From positions 1 through 26,532 of the forward strand of contig JAZFSZ010000004.1 of the NCBI GenBank assembly GCA_036446455.1: DNA of 26,532 nt, given 5' to 3'. The notes beneath the pieces are model-generated. The model was not told where the DNA came from. It worked only from the letters and a program-made list of their open reading frames with translations, and did not search any database. Source of the stretch: JAZFSZ01 sp036446455 (lineage in GTDB: Bacteria > Pseudomonadota > Gammaproteobacteria > Acidiferrobacterales > JAJDNE01). Shown here in pieces: positions 17,143 to 24,790 of this stretch (its first letter is position 1; the number at the start of each line of letters is the position of its first letter). A program made the translations under genes and the position numbers.

Positions 17143-17994
17143 ATGGTTCAGCGTAGTTTCATTGTACTCCTGCTTGCAGGGGCCATTCCGGTATTGTGTC
17201 TGGCCGCCGAGACAGATTTAAGCAGCACACCGCAATCGTACTATTCTGCCGAGCTGTCCACCGACGTATCTGGTAGCAGTACGTTAATTTTTGACGTCAA
17301 CGCGGCCCTGGCGTCTCGGAATCGATTGCAGATCGGTATTGGAAGATCCGAAACCCCCAATGTCGGGCTGGGTCTGGGACAAATGCTCGGTGCCGGCTAC
17401 TCGACTGATCCTGAGAAAAGCGCCAGTTACGGTATCAGCTCTGAATATTGGCGCCTGTCAGCGGCCTCGGGGAATAGTGTTGAGATATGGAGTCTCTCCG
17501 GCAGTGCAGTGCACCTATCAGACCGCTGGTCCCTGTCCGCTACACCGGGCGCCAAGAAAATCAATATCCACATACTAACTCCTTCGCCTGCCGAAATAGT
17601 GGTGACCAGTGGCGGCCTGACGCTTGCTGCCACGTATTACACGCGGGGCAAGTGGAGTTTTTCAACAGGGATTGAAGAGAACCGATACTTTGGCGATGCG
17701 GCAACGCTGCGAAATATCATCAATATCATCAAATTCACGGGCAAGGCGCCTTTTCTCGCCAGCCTGGTACGCAGTCGCTACTATTTTGAAGCAGACTACG
17801 GTTTTACCGACGCCACATTAACGCTGGGATTGGATATGAATAAAACGGTTATTCAGCCGAAATATAAACCCAGTGCCTATATCAGGTCAGTAAGCGGATT
17901 GTCAGACTCGTGGAGCTTGCAAACCCAGCTGGGCACAAACAGTTTTGACTTCAACGGTTGGTTTGTCTCATTAGGACTGACTTACGCTCACTGA
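17143..17994 (+). CDS. exported beta-rich protein of unknown function, possible outer-membrane barrel
   Basis: The 283-aa protein begins with a clear signal peptide (MVQRSFIVLLLAGAIPVLCLAAE, cleavage likely near residue 21-22). The mature chain is rich in alternating polar/aromatic strands (SYYSAELSTDVSG, ASYGISSEYWRLSA, GKWSFSTGIEENRYF, SWSLQTQLGTNSF, GWFVSLGLTYAH), which suggests a beta barrel. The last residue is His rather than Phe. There are no recognisable catalytic motifs. AGGAG (17124-17128) is 14 bases from the ATG, longer than usual. It lies between ribE and ribB but is separated from both by 100-200 bp, so a role in riboflavin metabolism is not supported by sequence alone. Confidence 0.75.
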   Translation: MVQRSFIVLLLAGAIPVLCLAAETDLSSTPQSYYSAELSTDVSGSSTLIFDVNAALASRNRLQIGIGRSETPNVGLGLGQMLGAGYSTDPEKSASYGISSEYWRLSAASGNSVEIWSLSGSAVHLSDRWSLSATPGAKKINIHILTPSPAEIVVTSGGLTLAATYYTRGKWSFSTGIEENRYFGDAATLRNIINIIKFTGKAPFLASLVRSRYYFEADYGFTDATLTLGLDMNKTVIQPKYKPSAYIRSVSGLSDSWSLQTQLGTNSFDFNGWFVSLGLTYAH

Positions 17995-18090
17995 TTTTAT
18001 ACTGGCAGGTCAGTGGTAAGCGCAACCCCGTAGTCCCGATGCGGCAATCACCTGACGGCATACTTTCCTATATTCACGTATTTTTTCTTT

Positions 18091-18119
18091 TTGAATCCTA
18101 TGGTTATCGCTGCTATGCT
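18091..18119 (+). promoter_or_regulatory. sigma70-type promoter of ribBX-ribH-nusB-thiL
   Basis: TTGAAT (18091-18096) and TATGCT (18114-18119) are separated by exactly 17 bp, about 75 bases before the ribB start. The 199-bp gap shows no FMN-riboswitch (RFN) consensus. Confidence 0.6.
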
Positions 18120-18193
18120 CTGCGACCCTTTAAACCCGAAGGCGTTGGTGTATCGTTAGATCAGCCAACCCCTGGCTTGACACGTAAACGCGT

Positions 18194-19348
18194 ATGAACA
18201 TCAGCCCGGCAATTGAAATTATTGAAGAGATGCGCCAGGGGCGCATGGTCGTCCTGATGGACGATGAAGACCGCGAGAACGAGGGCGATCTGGTGATGGT
18301 CGCCGAACATGTGCGTCCGCAAGACATCAATTTTATGATCAAATATGGTCGTGGGCTGGTTTGTCTGACGTTAACTTCCGGGCGTTGTCGCCAGCTTAGT
18401 CTGCAACTCATGGTGGGCGACACCCACTATAAACGCACGACCAATTTTACGTTATCAATTGAGGCAGCCGAGGGGGTAACCACCGGAATTTCGGCAGCCG
18501 ATCGCGCTACGACCATTCAAGCAGCGGTGAAAAAGGATGCGAAGCCCAGCGATATTGTTACGCCCGGCCATATCTTTCCCATTCTTGCCCAGCATGGCGG
18601 CGTGTTGACGCGCGCCGGACATACGGAGGCGGGGGTGGATCTGGCAAGACTGGCAGGCGCCGAGCCAGCCAGTGTAATTTGTGAGATTATGAACGAGGAC
18701 GGCACCATGGCGCGCCTGCCAGAATTGATCGAATTTTCCAAACAACACAGTCTCAAAATCGGCACCATTGCCGATTTGATTCGCTATCGTCTTGAGAACG
18801 AATCGACTGTTGAGCGGATATCGGAAGGCAAGGTACCGACACCTTATGGAGAGTTCTGTGTTATTGCCTACCACGATGGTATTCATGGTGATATGCACCT
18901 GGCCTTGATCAAGGGCGAGATTAAAAAAGACGAACCTGTGCTGGTGCGTGTGCATGTTCAGGAAAGTTTGCTGGATCTGTTTACAGACGCACACCGACCG
19001 GGCAGTTATTCGCTGGAGGCGGCCCTGGCGTATGTGGAGAGAGAGGGAACGGGTGTCGTGATATTGTTGCGTGAGGAAGAAACGGTGCAAGACCTGGCGG
19101 CACGAATCGATCATTTCGAGAAGGAAGCTGCAGGGCTGGAATTACCGAAGTTGGCTGGCGAACGCAGGGAATTGCGGACCTATGGACTGGGTAGTCAGAT
19201 CCTTGCCGATCTGGGTGTGCGCAAAATGCGTGTGATGGGCCATAGGCTGAAAGTACCAGCGATGTCGGGGTTTGGCCTGGAGATAGTCGAGTACGTTGAG
19301 GACATAGCGGATAAGAATTCGAATAAGAATAAGAAGGTATCGGGATGA
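18194..19348 (+). CDS. ribB: 3,4-dihydroxy-2-butanone 4-phosphate synthase fused to a degenerate GTP cyclohydrolase II domain
   Basis: Residues 1-205 are a complete DHBP synthase: DDEDRENEGDLV, TPGHIFPI, GGVLTRAGHTEAGVDLARLAG and ICEIMNEDGTMARLPEL. It makes the 4-carbon unit of riboflavin from ribulose 5-phosphate. Residues from about 210 on align with GTP cyclohydrolase II but lack the zinc cysteines: the SECLTGD and RCDCG positions read QESLLDL and RPGSY. The C-terminal half is therefore probably inactive as a cyclohydrolase. This fits the RibBX type described in Proteobacteria, with the true RibA encoded elsewhere. It overlaps ribH by 4 bp (ATGA) and is preceded by its own promoter. Confidence 0.93.
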   Translation: MNISPAIEIIEEMRQGRMVVLMDDEDRENEGDLVMVAEHVRPQDINFMIKYGRGLVCLTLTSGRCRQLSLQLMVGDTHYKRTTNFTLSIEAAEGVTTGISAADRATTIQAAVKKDAKPSDIVTPGHIFPILAQHGGVLTRAGHTEAGVDLARLAGAEPASVICEIMNEDGTMARLPELIEFSKQHSLKIGTIADLIRYRLENESTVERISEGKVPTPYGEFCVIAYHDGIHGDMHLALIKGEIKKDEPVLVRVHVQESLLDLFTDAHRPGSYSLEAALAYVEREGTGVVILLREEETVQDLAARIDHFEKEAAGLELPKLAGERRELRTYGLGSQILADLGVRKMRVMGHRLKVPAMSGFGLEIVEYVEDIADKNSNKNKKVSG

Positions 19349-19821
19349 CAGATGTAAAAAGTATTGAGGGTGATCTGCAGGCACGCGGTGCTCGCTTTGG
19401 TATTGTGCTGGCAAGATTCAACAGTTTTATTGGCGAGCCGCTGCTGAATGGCGCCGTTGATGCGCTGGTTCGTCACGGCGTCGAAGTCGGCAACATTGAA
19501 GTCGTACGTGTACCCGGTGCTCATGAATTACCGCTGGCAACAAAACGAATGGCGGTTAGTGGAAATTATGATGCTATCGTTGCTCTGGGCGCAGTCATTC
19601 GTGGCGCCACCCCCCACTTTGAATACGTGGCTGGAGAGTGCTCAAAGGGCTTGGCCCAGATCAGCCTGCAGTACGACATCCCGGTCGGATTTGGCGTACT
19701 GACGGTGGACACCATCGAGCAGGCCATTGAACGTGCCGGTAGCAAGGCCGGTAACAAGGGCGCCGACGCGGCGCTGGCGGCGCTCGAGATGGTAAATGTA
19801 TTAAAGGAGATTGGTAGCTGA
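19345..19821 (+). CDS. ribH: 6,7-dimethyl-8-ribityllumazine synthase
   Basis: RibH condenses the RibB and RibD products to the lumazine used by riboflavin synthase, usually as a capsid-like assembly. The 158-aa protein has the substrate-pocket FNSFI (25-29), VPGAHELPLA, and ALGAVIRGATPHFEYVA with the catalytic His91. The start overlaps the ribB stop. nusB follows, an arrangement common across proteobacteria. Confidence 0.97.
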   Translation: MTDVKSIEGDLQARGARFGIVLARFNSFIGEPLLNGAVDALVRHGVEVGNIEVVRVPGAHELPLATKRMAVSGNYDAIVALGAVIRGATPHFEYVAGECSKGLAQISLQYDIPVGFGVLTVDTIEQAIERAGSKAGNKGADAALAALEMVNVLKEIGS

Positions 19822-19877
19822 TAAGGGAGTACAATAATTCTGTCTAAATGTCGGTGTCGATTGCGGAGGACGGTGTC

Positions 19878-20330
19878 GTGAAAGAAGGTAGTCGTCACAT
19901 GGCAAGGCGTGCTGCGGTACAGGCGATTTATCAGTGGGAGATGACCCAAGAGGCGCCCGCTCGCATTGAAGATCACTATCTTGGTGATCATGAAATGAGT
20001 GATGTAGACGTTGACTACTTTCACTATTTGGTGCGTGAAGTGCCGTTACGCGTTCACGAACTCGACGATCATATCATTCCTCACCTTGACCGCGGTATCG
20101 AAGAAGTAGACCCGGTTGAACGCGCCATTTTACGCATCGGTGCTTACGAATTTGAATTTCACCCGGAAGTCCCCTACAAAGTTATTATCGACGAAGCGGT
20201 TGAGCTGTCTAAGGTGTTTGGTGCCGAGCACGGTCACAAATACGTCAATGCCATCCTCGATAAAGTCGCCGCAGATCTTCGTGCCACAGAAGTTGATTCA
20301 GAAAGACAGCGCCTGCGAAACGCACCTTGA
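19878..20330 (+). CDS. nusB: transcription antitermination factor NusB
   Basis: NusB with S10 forms part of the rRNA antitermination complex. The all-helical family is recognised by SRHMARRAAVQAIYQWEMTQ, VDPVERAILRIGAYE, VPYKVIIDEAVELSKVFGAEHGHKYVNAILDKVA. The GTG at 19878 has GGAGGA 7 bases upstream and gives MKEGSRHMARR, aligning with E. coli MKPAARRRAR. An ATG at 19848 would add 10 residues but has no ribosome binding site. Length is 150 aa. The stop overlaps the thiL start (TTGA). Confidence 0.95.
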   Translation: MKEGSRHMARRAAVQAIYQWEMTQEAPARIEDHYLGDHEMSDVDVDYFHYLVREVPLRVHELDDHIIPHLDRGIEEVDPVERAILRIGAYEFEFHPEVPYKVIIDEAVELSKVFGAEHGHKYVNAILDKVAADLRATEVDSERQRLRNAP

Positions 20331-21289
20331 ATGAATTCGATCTGATTGAACGCTTCTTCGTTCGTCCCAATAAACGAAATGATGTCACAGTTGGTATTGG
20401 CGACGATAGCGCTGTTTGCTTGGTACCCGACGATCACGAGTTGTCGATTACGACCGATCTACTTGTTGCCGGAACCCATTTTTCCGCAGATACACCAGCG
20501 AAAGCGGTAGGCCATAAGGCGTTGGCGGTAAATTTGAGTGATCTGGCTGCGATGGGGGCCACCCCCGCATGGTTTACGCTCAACTTGAGTTTGCCCGAAA
20601 TCAACGAGAACTGGCTGCAGGCATTTTCACAGGGCTTGTTTGCACTGGCAGACGGCCACAACATCAGCCTGATCGGTGGCGATACCGTAAAGGGACCATT
20701 AAGTATTGGTATTCAGGCCTTCGGGCTAATGCCAACGGGCACCGCTGTGTTACGGTCCGGTGCCCAAGCCGGCGATCAAATTTATGTTACCGGTTCCCTG
20801 GGTGATGCAGCACTGGCACTGCGTATCCTGCAAGGCAGCGTCGATTTACCACAAGAGGCAAGTGACAATCTGATACCGCGATTACACTACCCGGTGCCAC
20901 GGTCAGCGCAGGGTGTGGCACTAAGAGATATTGTAACTGCCATGATCGATATCTCTGATGGACTCGTGGCAGATCTTGGTCACATTCTGGAGCGCAGTGA
21001 TGTTGGCGCAACGATTCACCAAGAGGCCCTGCCGCTGTCAGCGCATTACCGTGACAATATTGACGAAGTCGGATTCACGCCTGCGCTGACCGGTGGTGAT
21101 GACTACGAGCTTTGCTTTACAGTTTCCGCTAACAGGGTGGACGAATTGCATGCCAAGAGTGAGAAATGGGACTGTGTTATTAGCTGTATCGGTGAGATCG
21201 AGCCCGGCAGCGGTTTAAGGATAAAGAGCAAGGATGGAGAGTTGGTGGATGTCGGCAAATCGGGCTATGACCATTTTGCGATCCGTTGA
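20327..21289 (+). CDS. thiL: thiamine-monophosphate kinase
   Basis: ThiL phosphorylates thiamine monophosphate to the active cofactor thiamine diphosphate. Family motifs are VGIGDDSAV, LAVNLSDLAAMGATPAW, LIGGDTVKGPLSI, MIDISDGLVADLGHI and LTGGDDYELCF. The start must be the TTG at 20327: it gives NEFDLIERFF at the proper place and no in-frame ATG exists before the conserved core. The TTG overlaps the nusB stop as TTGA with a poor ribosome binding site, so translation probably depends on nusB read-through coupling. Length is 320 aa. Confidence 0.95.
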   Translation: MNEFDLIERFFVRPNKRNDVTVGIGDDSAVCLVPDDHELSITTDLLVAGTHFSADTPAKAVGHKALAVNLSDLAAMGATPAWFTLNLSLPEINENWLQAFSQGLFALADGHNISLIGGDTVKGPLSIGIQAFGLMPTGTAVLRSGAQAGDQIYVTGSLGDAALALRILQGSVDLPQEASDNLIPRLHYPVPRSAQGVALRDIVTAMIDISDGLVADLGHILERSDVGATIHQEALPLSAHYRDNIDEVGFTPALTGGDDYELCFTVSANRVDELHAKSEKWDCVISCIGEIEPGSGLRIKSKDGELVDVGKSGYDHFAIR

Positions 21290-21310
21290 TGATAGCCGGG
21301 AAATTTGATC

Positions 21311-21817
21311 ATGTTAAAACGTAATTCGGTTCCCGAAAGTGTGTGGACCAATCCCGTCCATTTTCTCGCGTTTGGCCTGGGTTCGGGCGCAGCGCCCTAC
21401 GCGCCAGGAACTTTCGGTACCCTGGCTGCAATCCCGCTGTACCTGCTGATGGTCAATTTTCTGAACTGGCCAGCTTATGCAGCCGTTGTGGCCATCATGT
21501 TTCTGCTGGGTGTGTGGATGTGCGATCTGACTGAACGTGATATCGGTGTGCATGATCATTCCGGAATTGTCTGGGACGAATTTGTCGGTTTTCTGGTAAC
21601 GATGTTTTATGCTCCGACGGGCTGGATATGGATTGTGGCCGGTTTCTTTCTGTTTCGATTGTTCGATATATGGAAGCCATATCCCGTGCGCCAACTGGAG
21701 CGGCGATACCGGAACGGATTTGGCAATATGGTTGATGATCTGATTGCGGGTCTTTACGCTGGCTTGGCACTTCAGGCCCTGGTCTATCTTTCGGGCCAAC
21801 CACGCTGGGCAAGCTAG
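21311..21817 (+). CDS. pgpA: phosphatidylglycerophosphatase A
   Basis: PgpA dephosphorylates phosphatidylglycerophosphate to phosphatidylglycerol in the inner membrane. The 168-aa protein has GLGSGAAPYAPGTFGTLAAIPLY, the HDHSGIVWDEFVGFLVTMF active-site region, LFRLFDIWKPYPVR and NMVDDLIAGLYAG. About four membrane helices are visible. The ATG at 21311 has GGGA about 9 bases upstream; the TTG at 21305 is less likely. The nusB-thiL-pgpA order is standard. The gene ends 7 bp from the convergent minus-strand gene. Confidence 0.95.
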   Translation: MLKRNSVPESVWTNPVHFLAFGLGSGAAPYAPGTFGTLAAIPLYLLMVNFLNWPAYAAVVAIMFLLGVWMCDLTERDIGVHDHSGIVWDEFVGFLVTMFYAPTGWIWIVAGFFLFRLFDIWKPYPVRQLERRYRNGFGNMVDDLIAGLYAGLALQALVYLSGQPRWAS

Positions 21818-21824
21818 TCCGTAT

Positions 21825-22058
21825 TCAGATCGCGATCAGGCTGGCATCAAATCCAAGGTGGCGCACGCGCGCCAGCACACTGGTGGCGCTGACTATTTTC
21901 GGGTTGTAATAAACAATAACGAGCGAGAGAGATTCCTTGTGGGGCGTAAACCAGGGCGCAATGACGCCCGGCATCTTACGCAGGGAGTCATCAACCACGT
22001 AGCGAGATCCGGCGTCAAGACGCTGGCGAATATGAATCAACACGTCCACCGGTTTCAT
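21825..22058 (-). CDS. small hypothetical protein, HMA-like fold without metal cysteines
   Basis: The 77-aa product (MKPVDVLIHIRQRLDAGSRY...) ends with LVIVYYNPKIVSATSVLARVRHLGFDASL. This resembles the second half of heavy-metal-associated ferredoxin-like domains, but no CxxC is present, so metal binding is doubtful. I do not recognise the family with certainty. A GTG at 22103 would lengthen it by 15 residues, but a good promoter (TTGACC, 16 bp, TACAAT) lies within that extension and the ATG at 22058 is only 7 bases after its -10 box. It is convergent with pgpA. Confidence 0.6.
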   Translation of the reverse strand: MKPVDVLIHIRQRLDAGSRYVVDDSLRKMPGVIAPWFTPHKESLSLVIVYYNPKIVSATSVLARVRHLGFDASLIAI

Positions 22059-22065
22059 GGTCAAT

Positions 22066-22093
22066 ATTGTAAATACAAAAACGGCGGGGTCAA
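22066..22093 (-). promoter_or_regulatory. promoter of the small HMA-like gene
   Basis: On the minus strand TTGACC (22088-22093) and TACAAT (22066-22071) are 16 bp apart. Transcription would start at or next to the ATG at 22058, implying a leaderless mRNA. Confidence 0.5.
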
Positions 22094-22134
22094 TGGTTGA
22101 CACCGCCGCGAGAGACTAGGAAGGGGGGATAGGA

Positions 22135-22803
22135 CTATTGTGATTTGATGGCTATCTGGTCCAGCATTTTTTTTGCACCATTGAAACCCTGGTCGGCAGA
22201 CAATTGCCACCAGTGCATCGCTGTTTCAATATCCTGCTGCACACCTTCACCGCGTGCGTACATCATGCCCAGATTAAATTGGGCTGCGGCATCGCCATGT
22301 ATAGCTGCCTGTTGCCACCAGTGGGCCGCCCGGGTCATGTCTGGCGCGATCCCGCCGTCGCCGCGGGCATAAACAAGACCGAGATTATAGGAGGCATCAG
22401 GGTTGCCCTGCAGTGCAGAGCGCTTCCACCAACTGCTGGCAACAAGAACGTCGCGTTCAACACCCAATCCGCGGGCATAGGCGACTCCGAGGTTGTACTG
22501 TGCCAGTGTGTGGCCGGCCTCGGCCATGGGGCGCCAGATGCGCAGCGCTTGCTGGTAGTTACCGTTGTTGTAGGCAGCCAGTCCGGCGCCAAACATTTCC
22601 GGAAAATAGCCCAGACTTTGCAGTTCATTGTCGACACGTTGCGCGGTGCGAGGCGGTGAAGTGCTTGCAGCAGAGGCCAGCGACAGAAAGGAAAGCAATG
22701 CCGCAAAAACCAGCAGCAGAATGCCGATAAAGGTATTCATGTGTCCCAGATCAGATTTACCAGGTTTTTTCTCTATTCTGGCGTTGATATTCACTTTGTG
22801 CAT
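22135..22803 (-). CDS. Sel1-like repeat (TPR-type) exported or membrane-anchored protein
   Basis: The 222-aa protein has an N-terminal hydrophobic segment (about residues 23-47, FIGILLLVFAALLSFLSLASA) that acts as signal peptide or anchor. Sel1 repeats follow from about residue 73: AQYNLGVAYARGLGVERD, ASYNLGLVYARGDGGIAPD and AQFNLGMMYARGEGVQQD, each followed by a WW-type A.HWW..A helix. Such repeats bind partner proteins; no enzymatic part is present. The start at 22803 has AAGGA about 6 bases upstream. The ATG at 22740 gives a more usual signal peptide but a poorer ribosome site. The gene is monocistronic, and its upstream side contains an inverted-repeat element. Confidence 0.85.
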   Translation of the reverse strand: MHKVNINARIEKKPGKSDLGHMNTFIGILLLVFAALLSFLSLASAASTSPPRTAQRVDNELQSLGYFPEMFGAGLAAYNNGNYQQALRIWRPMAEAGHTLAQYNLGVAYARGLGVERDVLVASSWWKRSALQGNPDASYNLGLVYARGDGGIAPDMTRAAHWWQQAAIHGDAAAQFNLGMMYARGEGVQQDIETAMHWWQLSADQGFNGAKKMLDQIAIKSQ

Positions 22804-22820
22804 CGCTGTTCCTTTTCATG

Positions 22821-22947
22821 TCTGTCCCCGTCTCCGGGCCACCTGATAATATGAATACTTACTCTCAAGATTTGTGCCATTGCCATAACCTATTGAAAAT
22901 AAATAATTTAATGAAAACAACGGCTGTATTTTCTTACCGGGGACAGA
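22821..22947. repeat. 127-bp segment bounded by a 10-bp perfect inverted repeat
   Basis: TCTGTCCCCG (22821-22830) and CGGGGACAGA (22938-22947) are perfect inverted copies bounding an AT-rich interior. Sequences of the GGGGACAGA type are often seen at small palindromic or RAYT-related elements in environmental proteobacteria, but no transposase is present. The left end lies 18 bp upstream of the Sel1 gene start. Confidence 0.4.
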
Positions 22948-23440
22948 TGTACCTAGGGGCACATGCGCGGCATTAGTGACGCTTGGCGTCAGACAGTGAG
23001 GGCGATCACAATGGCCGGTCTCGCGGCACGGCACCGCCGCCGCGGGGAGTGGGGTGCGTTCCAGGGCGCTGCCACCGCCCTGCGCAGGTAGCGTTTCTTT
23101 CTGTACGCATGCGGGAGCTTGCCGCCAGCAAGGCGTATTAGCTCTTCGAGAAATCAACTTTTACAACAAGTCGGCGCTCATCGGGGTAACAGGCATGTCC
23201 GCAGCCACTGCTCAGATCATGATGCTGTCGCCGCTATTGTTGGCATGAGCGAGTAGGGACGAACCCCTGCCAGTTTTGGGCAGATTCATCCCGCAATCAC
23301 AACAACCTGAATCGCAACACGACAAGTTACTTGTTGCATTGCCGTGCCGGCTTTATGGATTCCGTACGCGGGTGCGGTGCTGAGTGTCAATTCGATTATT
23401 GTTAGCTTGAAATCTGCAGTGTAACCCGAAAGAATCGGGT
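22948..23440. other. stretch without a convincing gene
   Basis: The first part (22950-23250) is GC-rich, with small hairpins such as GACGC-TTG-GCGTC (22979-22991). The second part is of mixed composition and includes a near-palindrome, ACAAGT-T-ACTTGT (23322-23334). Reading frames of 60-110 codons on either strand have no signal, ribosome site or recognisable motif. I see no gene here; a decayed gene cannot be excluded. Confidence 0.5.
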
Positions 23441-23446
23441 AACTGT

Positions 23447-23475
23447 TTGACACAATTTCACTGCGTGCGCAGAAT
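23447..23475 (+). promoter_or_regulatory. promoter of the candidate leader RNA / EamA gene
   Basis: A perfect TTGACA (23447-23452) is followed at 17 bp by CAGAAT (23470-23475), which matches four of six -10 positions. Transcription would start near 23482, about 240 bases before the transporter start. Confidence 0.5.
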
Positions 23476-23481
23476 GAACTT

Positions 23482-23680
23482 ACTATGAAATCGTGGTCCA
23501 TAAATCTGTTTTTAAACCATTGCACGCTGACTGTTCAGCTGGCGATCACAGCTATTAGCTGGATGCGTCCAGTGGTGGTGAAATATTATGAGCCCGGAGG
23601 CGACTGAATTTAGCGACAGTCGCAATAAAAGTAATATCTTGAAAGGGCCACAGAAATGATTCTGAGGCCCTTTCTCTTTT
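23482..23680 (+). ncRNA. candidate structured leader RNA or small RNA upstream of the transporter
   Basis: Between the promoter and an intrinsic terminator there are about 200 nt with several perfect stems. These are CTGGA/TCCAG (23559-23572), GCGACTG/CAGTCGC (23600-23623), and ATATTA/TAATAT (23583-23588 with 23632-23637) enclosing the previous hairpin. The terminator hairpin comes last. The layout is that of a transcription-attenuating leader, or alternatively an independent sRNA. I could not match it to a known riboswitch class. Confidence 0.4.
23641..23680 (+). terminator. intrinsic terminator in front of the EamA gene
   Basis: The stem GAAAGGGCC/GGCCCTTTC (23641-23649 with 23666-23674) has a second inner stem AGAA/TTCT and ends in TTTCTCTTTT. 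It stands 40 bp upstream of the transporter start codon on the same strand, where a terminator has a regulatory meaning unless it ends a separate small RNA. Confidence 0.8.
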
Positions 23681-23720
23681 AAATATCCATTAGCATAATT
23701 TTGGCAGGGTGATTTAGGAA

Positions 23721-24620
23721 ATGTCAGTACCGGCAGCATATTTAGGAATAATCATTATTTGGTCGACCACACCACTGGCGGTGAAGTGGAGCAGCGAAGG
23801 TGCCGGATTTCTTTTTGGCGTCACCAGCAGAATGTTGCTGGGAACTGCCCTGACACTTGTACTGCTAGTCCTGCTGCGTGTACGAATTCCGCTGCATAAA
23901 GCGGCGCTGCAAACCTATGCGATATCTTCAGTAGGTATATTTGGAGCGATGTTCAGTGTCTATTGGGCGGCCCAGTAAATTCCCTCCGGATTTATATCGG
24001 TGTTGTTTGCACTTGCGCCTATTTTGACGAGTGTATTTTCTGTTATCTGGTTGAATGAACGCAGCTTGACACCGATGAAAATTATTGGCGTGACAGTCGG
24101 GATTGCCGGCCTCGCCGTGATGTTTCAGTCAGCAATCAACCTGGGGGGTAATGCAATATATGGTATTGCGGGGATACTCTTTGCGGTTTTGCTATTTTCC
24201 CTGAGCGGGGTTGGTGTAAAACGACTTGGGGCAGATCTGCATGCCGTGGCGGCGAACGCCGGAGGTTTGCTGATCGCATCCTTTCTCTATCTCCTGGTGT
24301 GGTTTGTCGTTGGCGAGCGTTGGCCGGTGGATTTGCCAGAGCGCGCACTGGGGTCCATTGTTTATCTGGGCGTGATTGGTACGGCCCTGGGCTTTACGCT
24401 TTATATGTTTCTATTGCAGCGCTTGCCAGTCGCAACGCTGACGCTGGTCACGCTAATCACGCCGGCAACTGCACTGATGCTGGGGCAGATTTTTAATAAC
24501 GAAGTTGTCGGTGCAGAAGTCTGGGTGGGTGCAATCCTGATCTCGTTCGGCCTCAGCATTCATCAATGGGGTCATCGCGTGCACACGATAACACTAAAGA
24601 GTCGCCTGCTGGACCAATAA
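23721..24620 (+). pseudogene. EamA/DMT-family transporter broken by an in-frame TAA
   Basis: The frame encodes a drug/metabolite-transporter family protein of about 299 residues with ten hydrophobic helices in two EamA repeats (MSVPAAYLGIIIIWSTTPLAVKW..., then GFISVLFALAPILTSVFSVIWLNE and GTALGFTLYMFLLQRLPVA). It is interrupted at codon 86 by TAA (23976-23978). The sequence before and after stays in the same frame and continues the family motif as AAQ-stop-IPSGFISVL, where a Tyr (TAT/TAC) would be expected. A single base change explains it. The two halves would otherwise be 85 aa and, from a GTG at 24000, 206 aa. The substrate is unknown. Confidence 0.85.
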
Positions 24621-24644
24621 CAACTGGCCAACAGATACTGATTG

Positions 24645-24671
24645 GAACACGACCAGAGCTTGGTCGTGTTC
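24645..24671. terminator. long hairpin after the transporter gene
   Basis: A perfect 11-bp stem GAACACGACCA/TGGTCGTGTTC with loop GAGCT lies 24 bases after the transporter stop. It is not followed by a U tract on either strand, so termination would be weak or Rho-assisted; it may also protect the 3' end or bind a protein. Confidence 0.45.
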
Positions 24672-24790
24672 TAACGAGAAACAGTCCAAATTGTATGCAA
24701 GTCGATAGGTGTGTATGATTTTCAGGAGGTCTGGCCCCAGCTTGGGCCGCCTTGTACGTAAAAAATTTTAATACAAAACAGGGAAGAAGC

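Noticed and set aside
17995..18193. Possible FMN riboswitch before ribB
   Set aside because: The conserved RFN segments are absent; the gap shows only a sigma70 promoter and weak hairpins.
22816..23157. 113-codon minus-strand frame
   Set aside because: The product is Pro/Arg/Cys-rich with no family resemblance, and part of it comes from the inverted-repeat ends. It is likely non-coding.
23976..23978. Recoding of TAA as an amino acid
   Set aside because: TAA serves as the normal stop in other genes of the window, for example panC and pncC, and no recoding element was seen. A mutation or sequence error is simpler.
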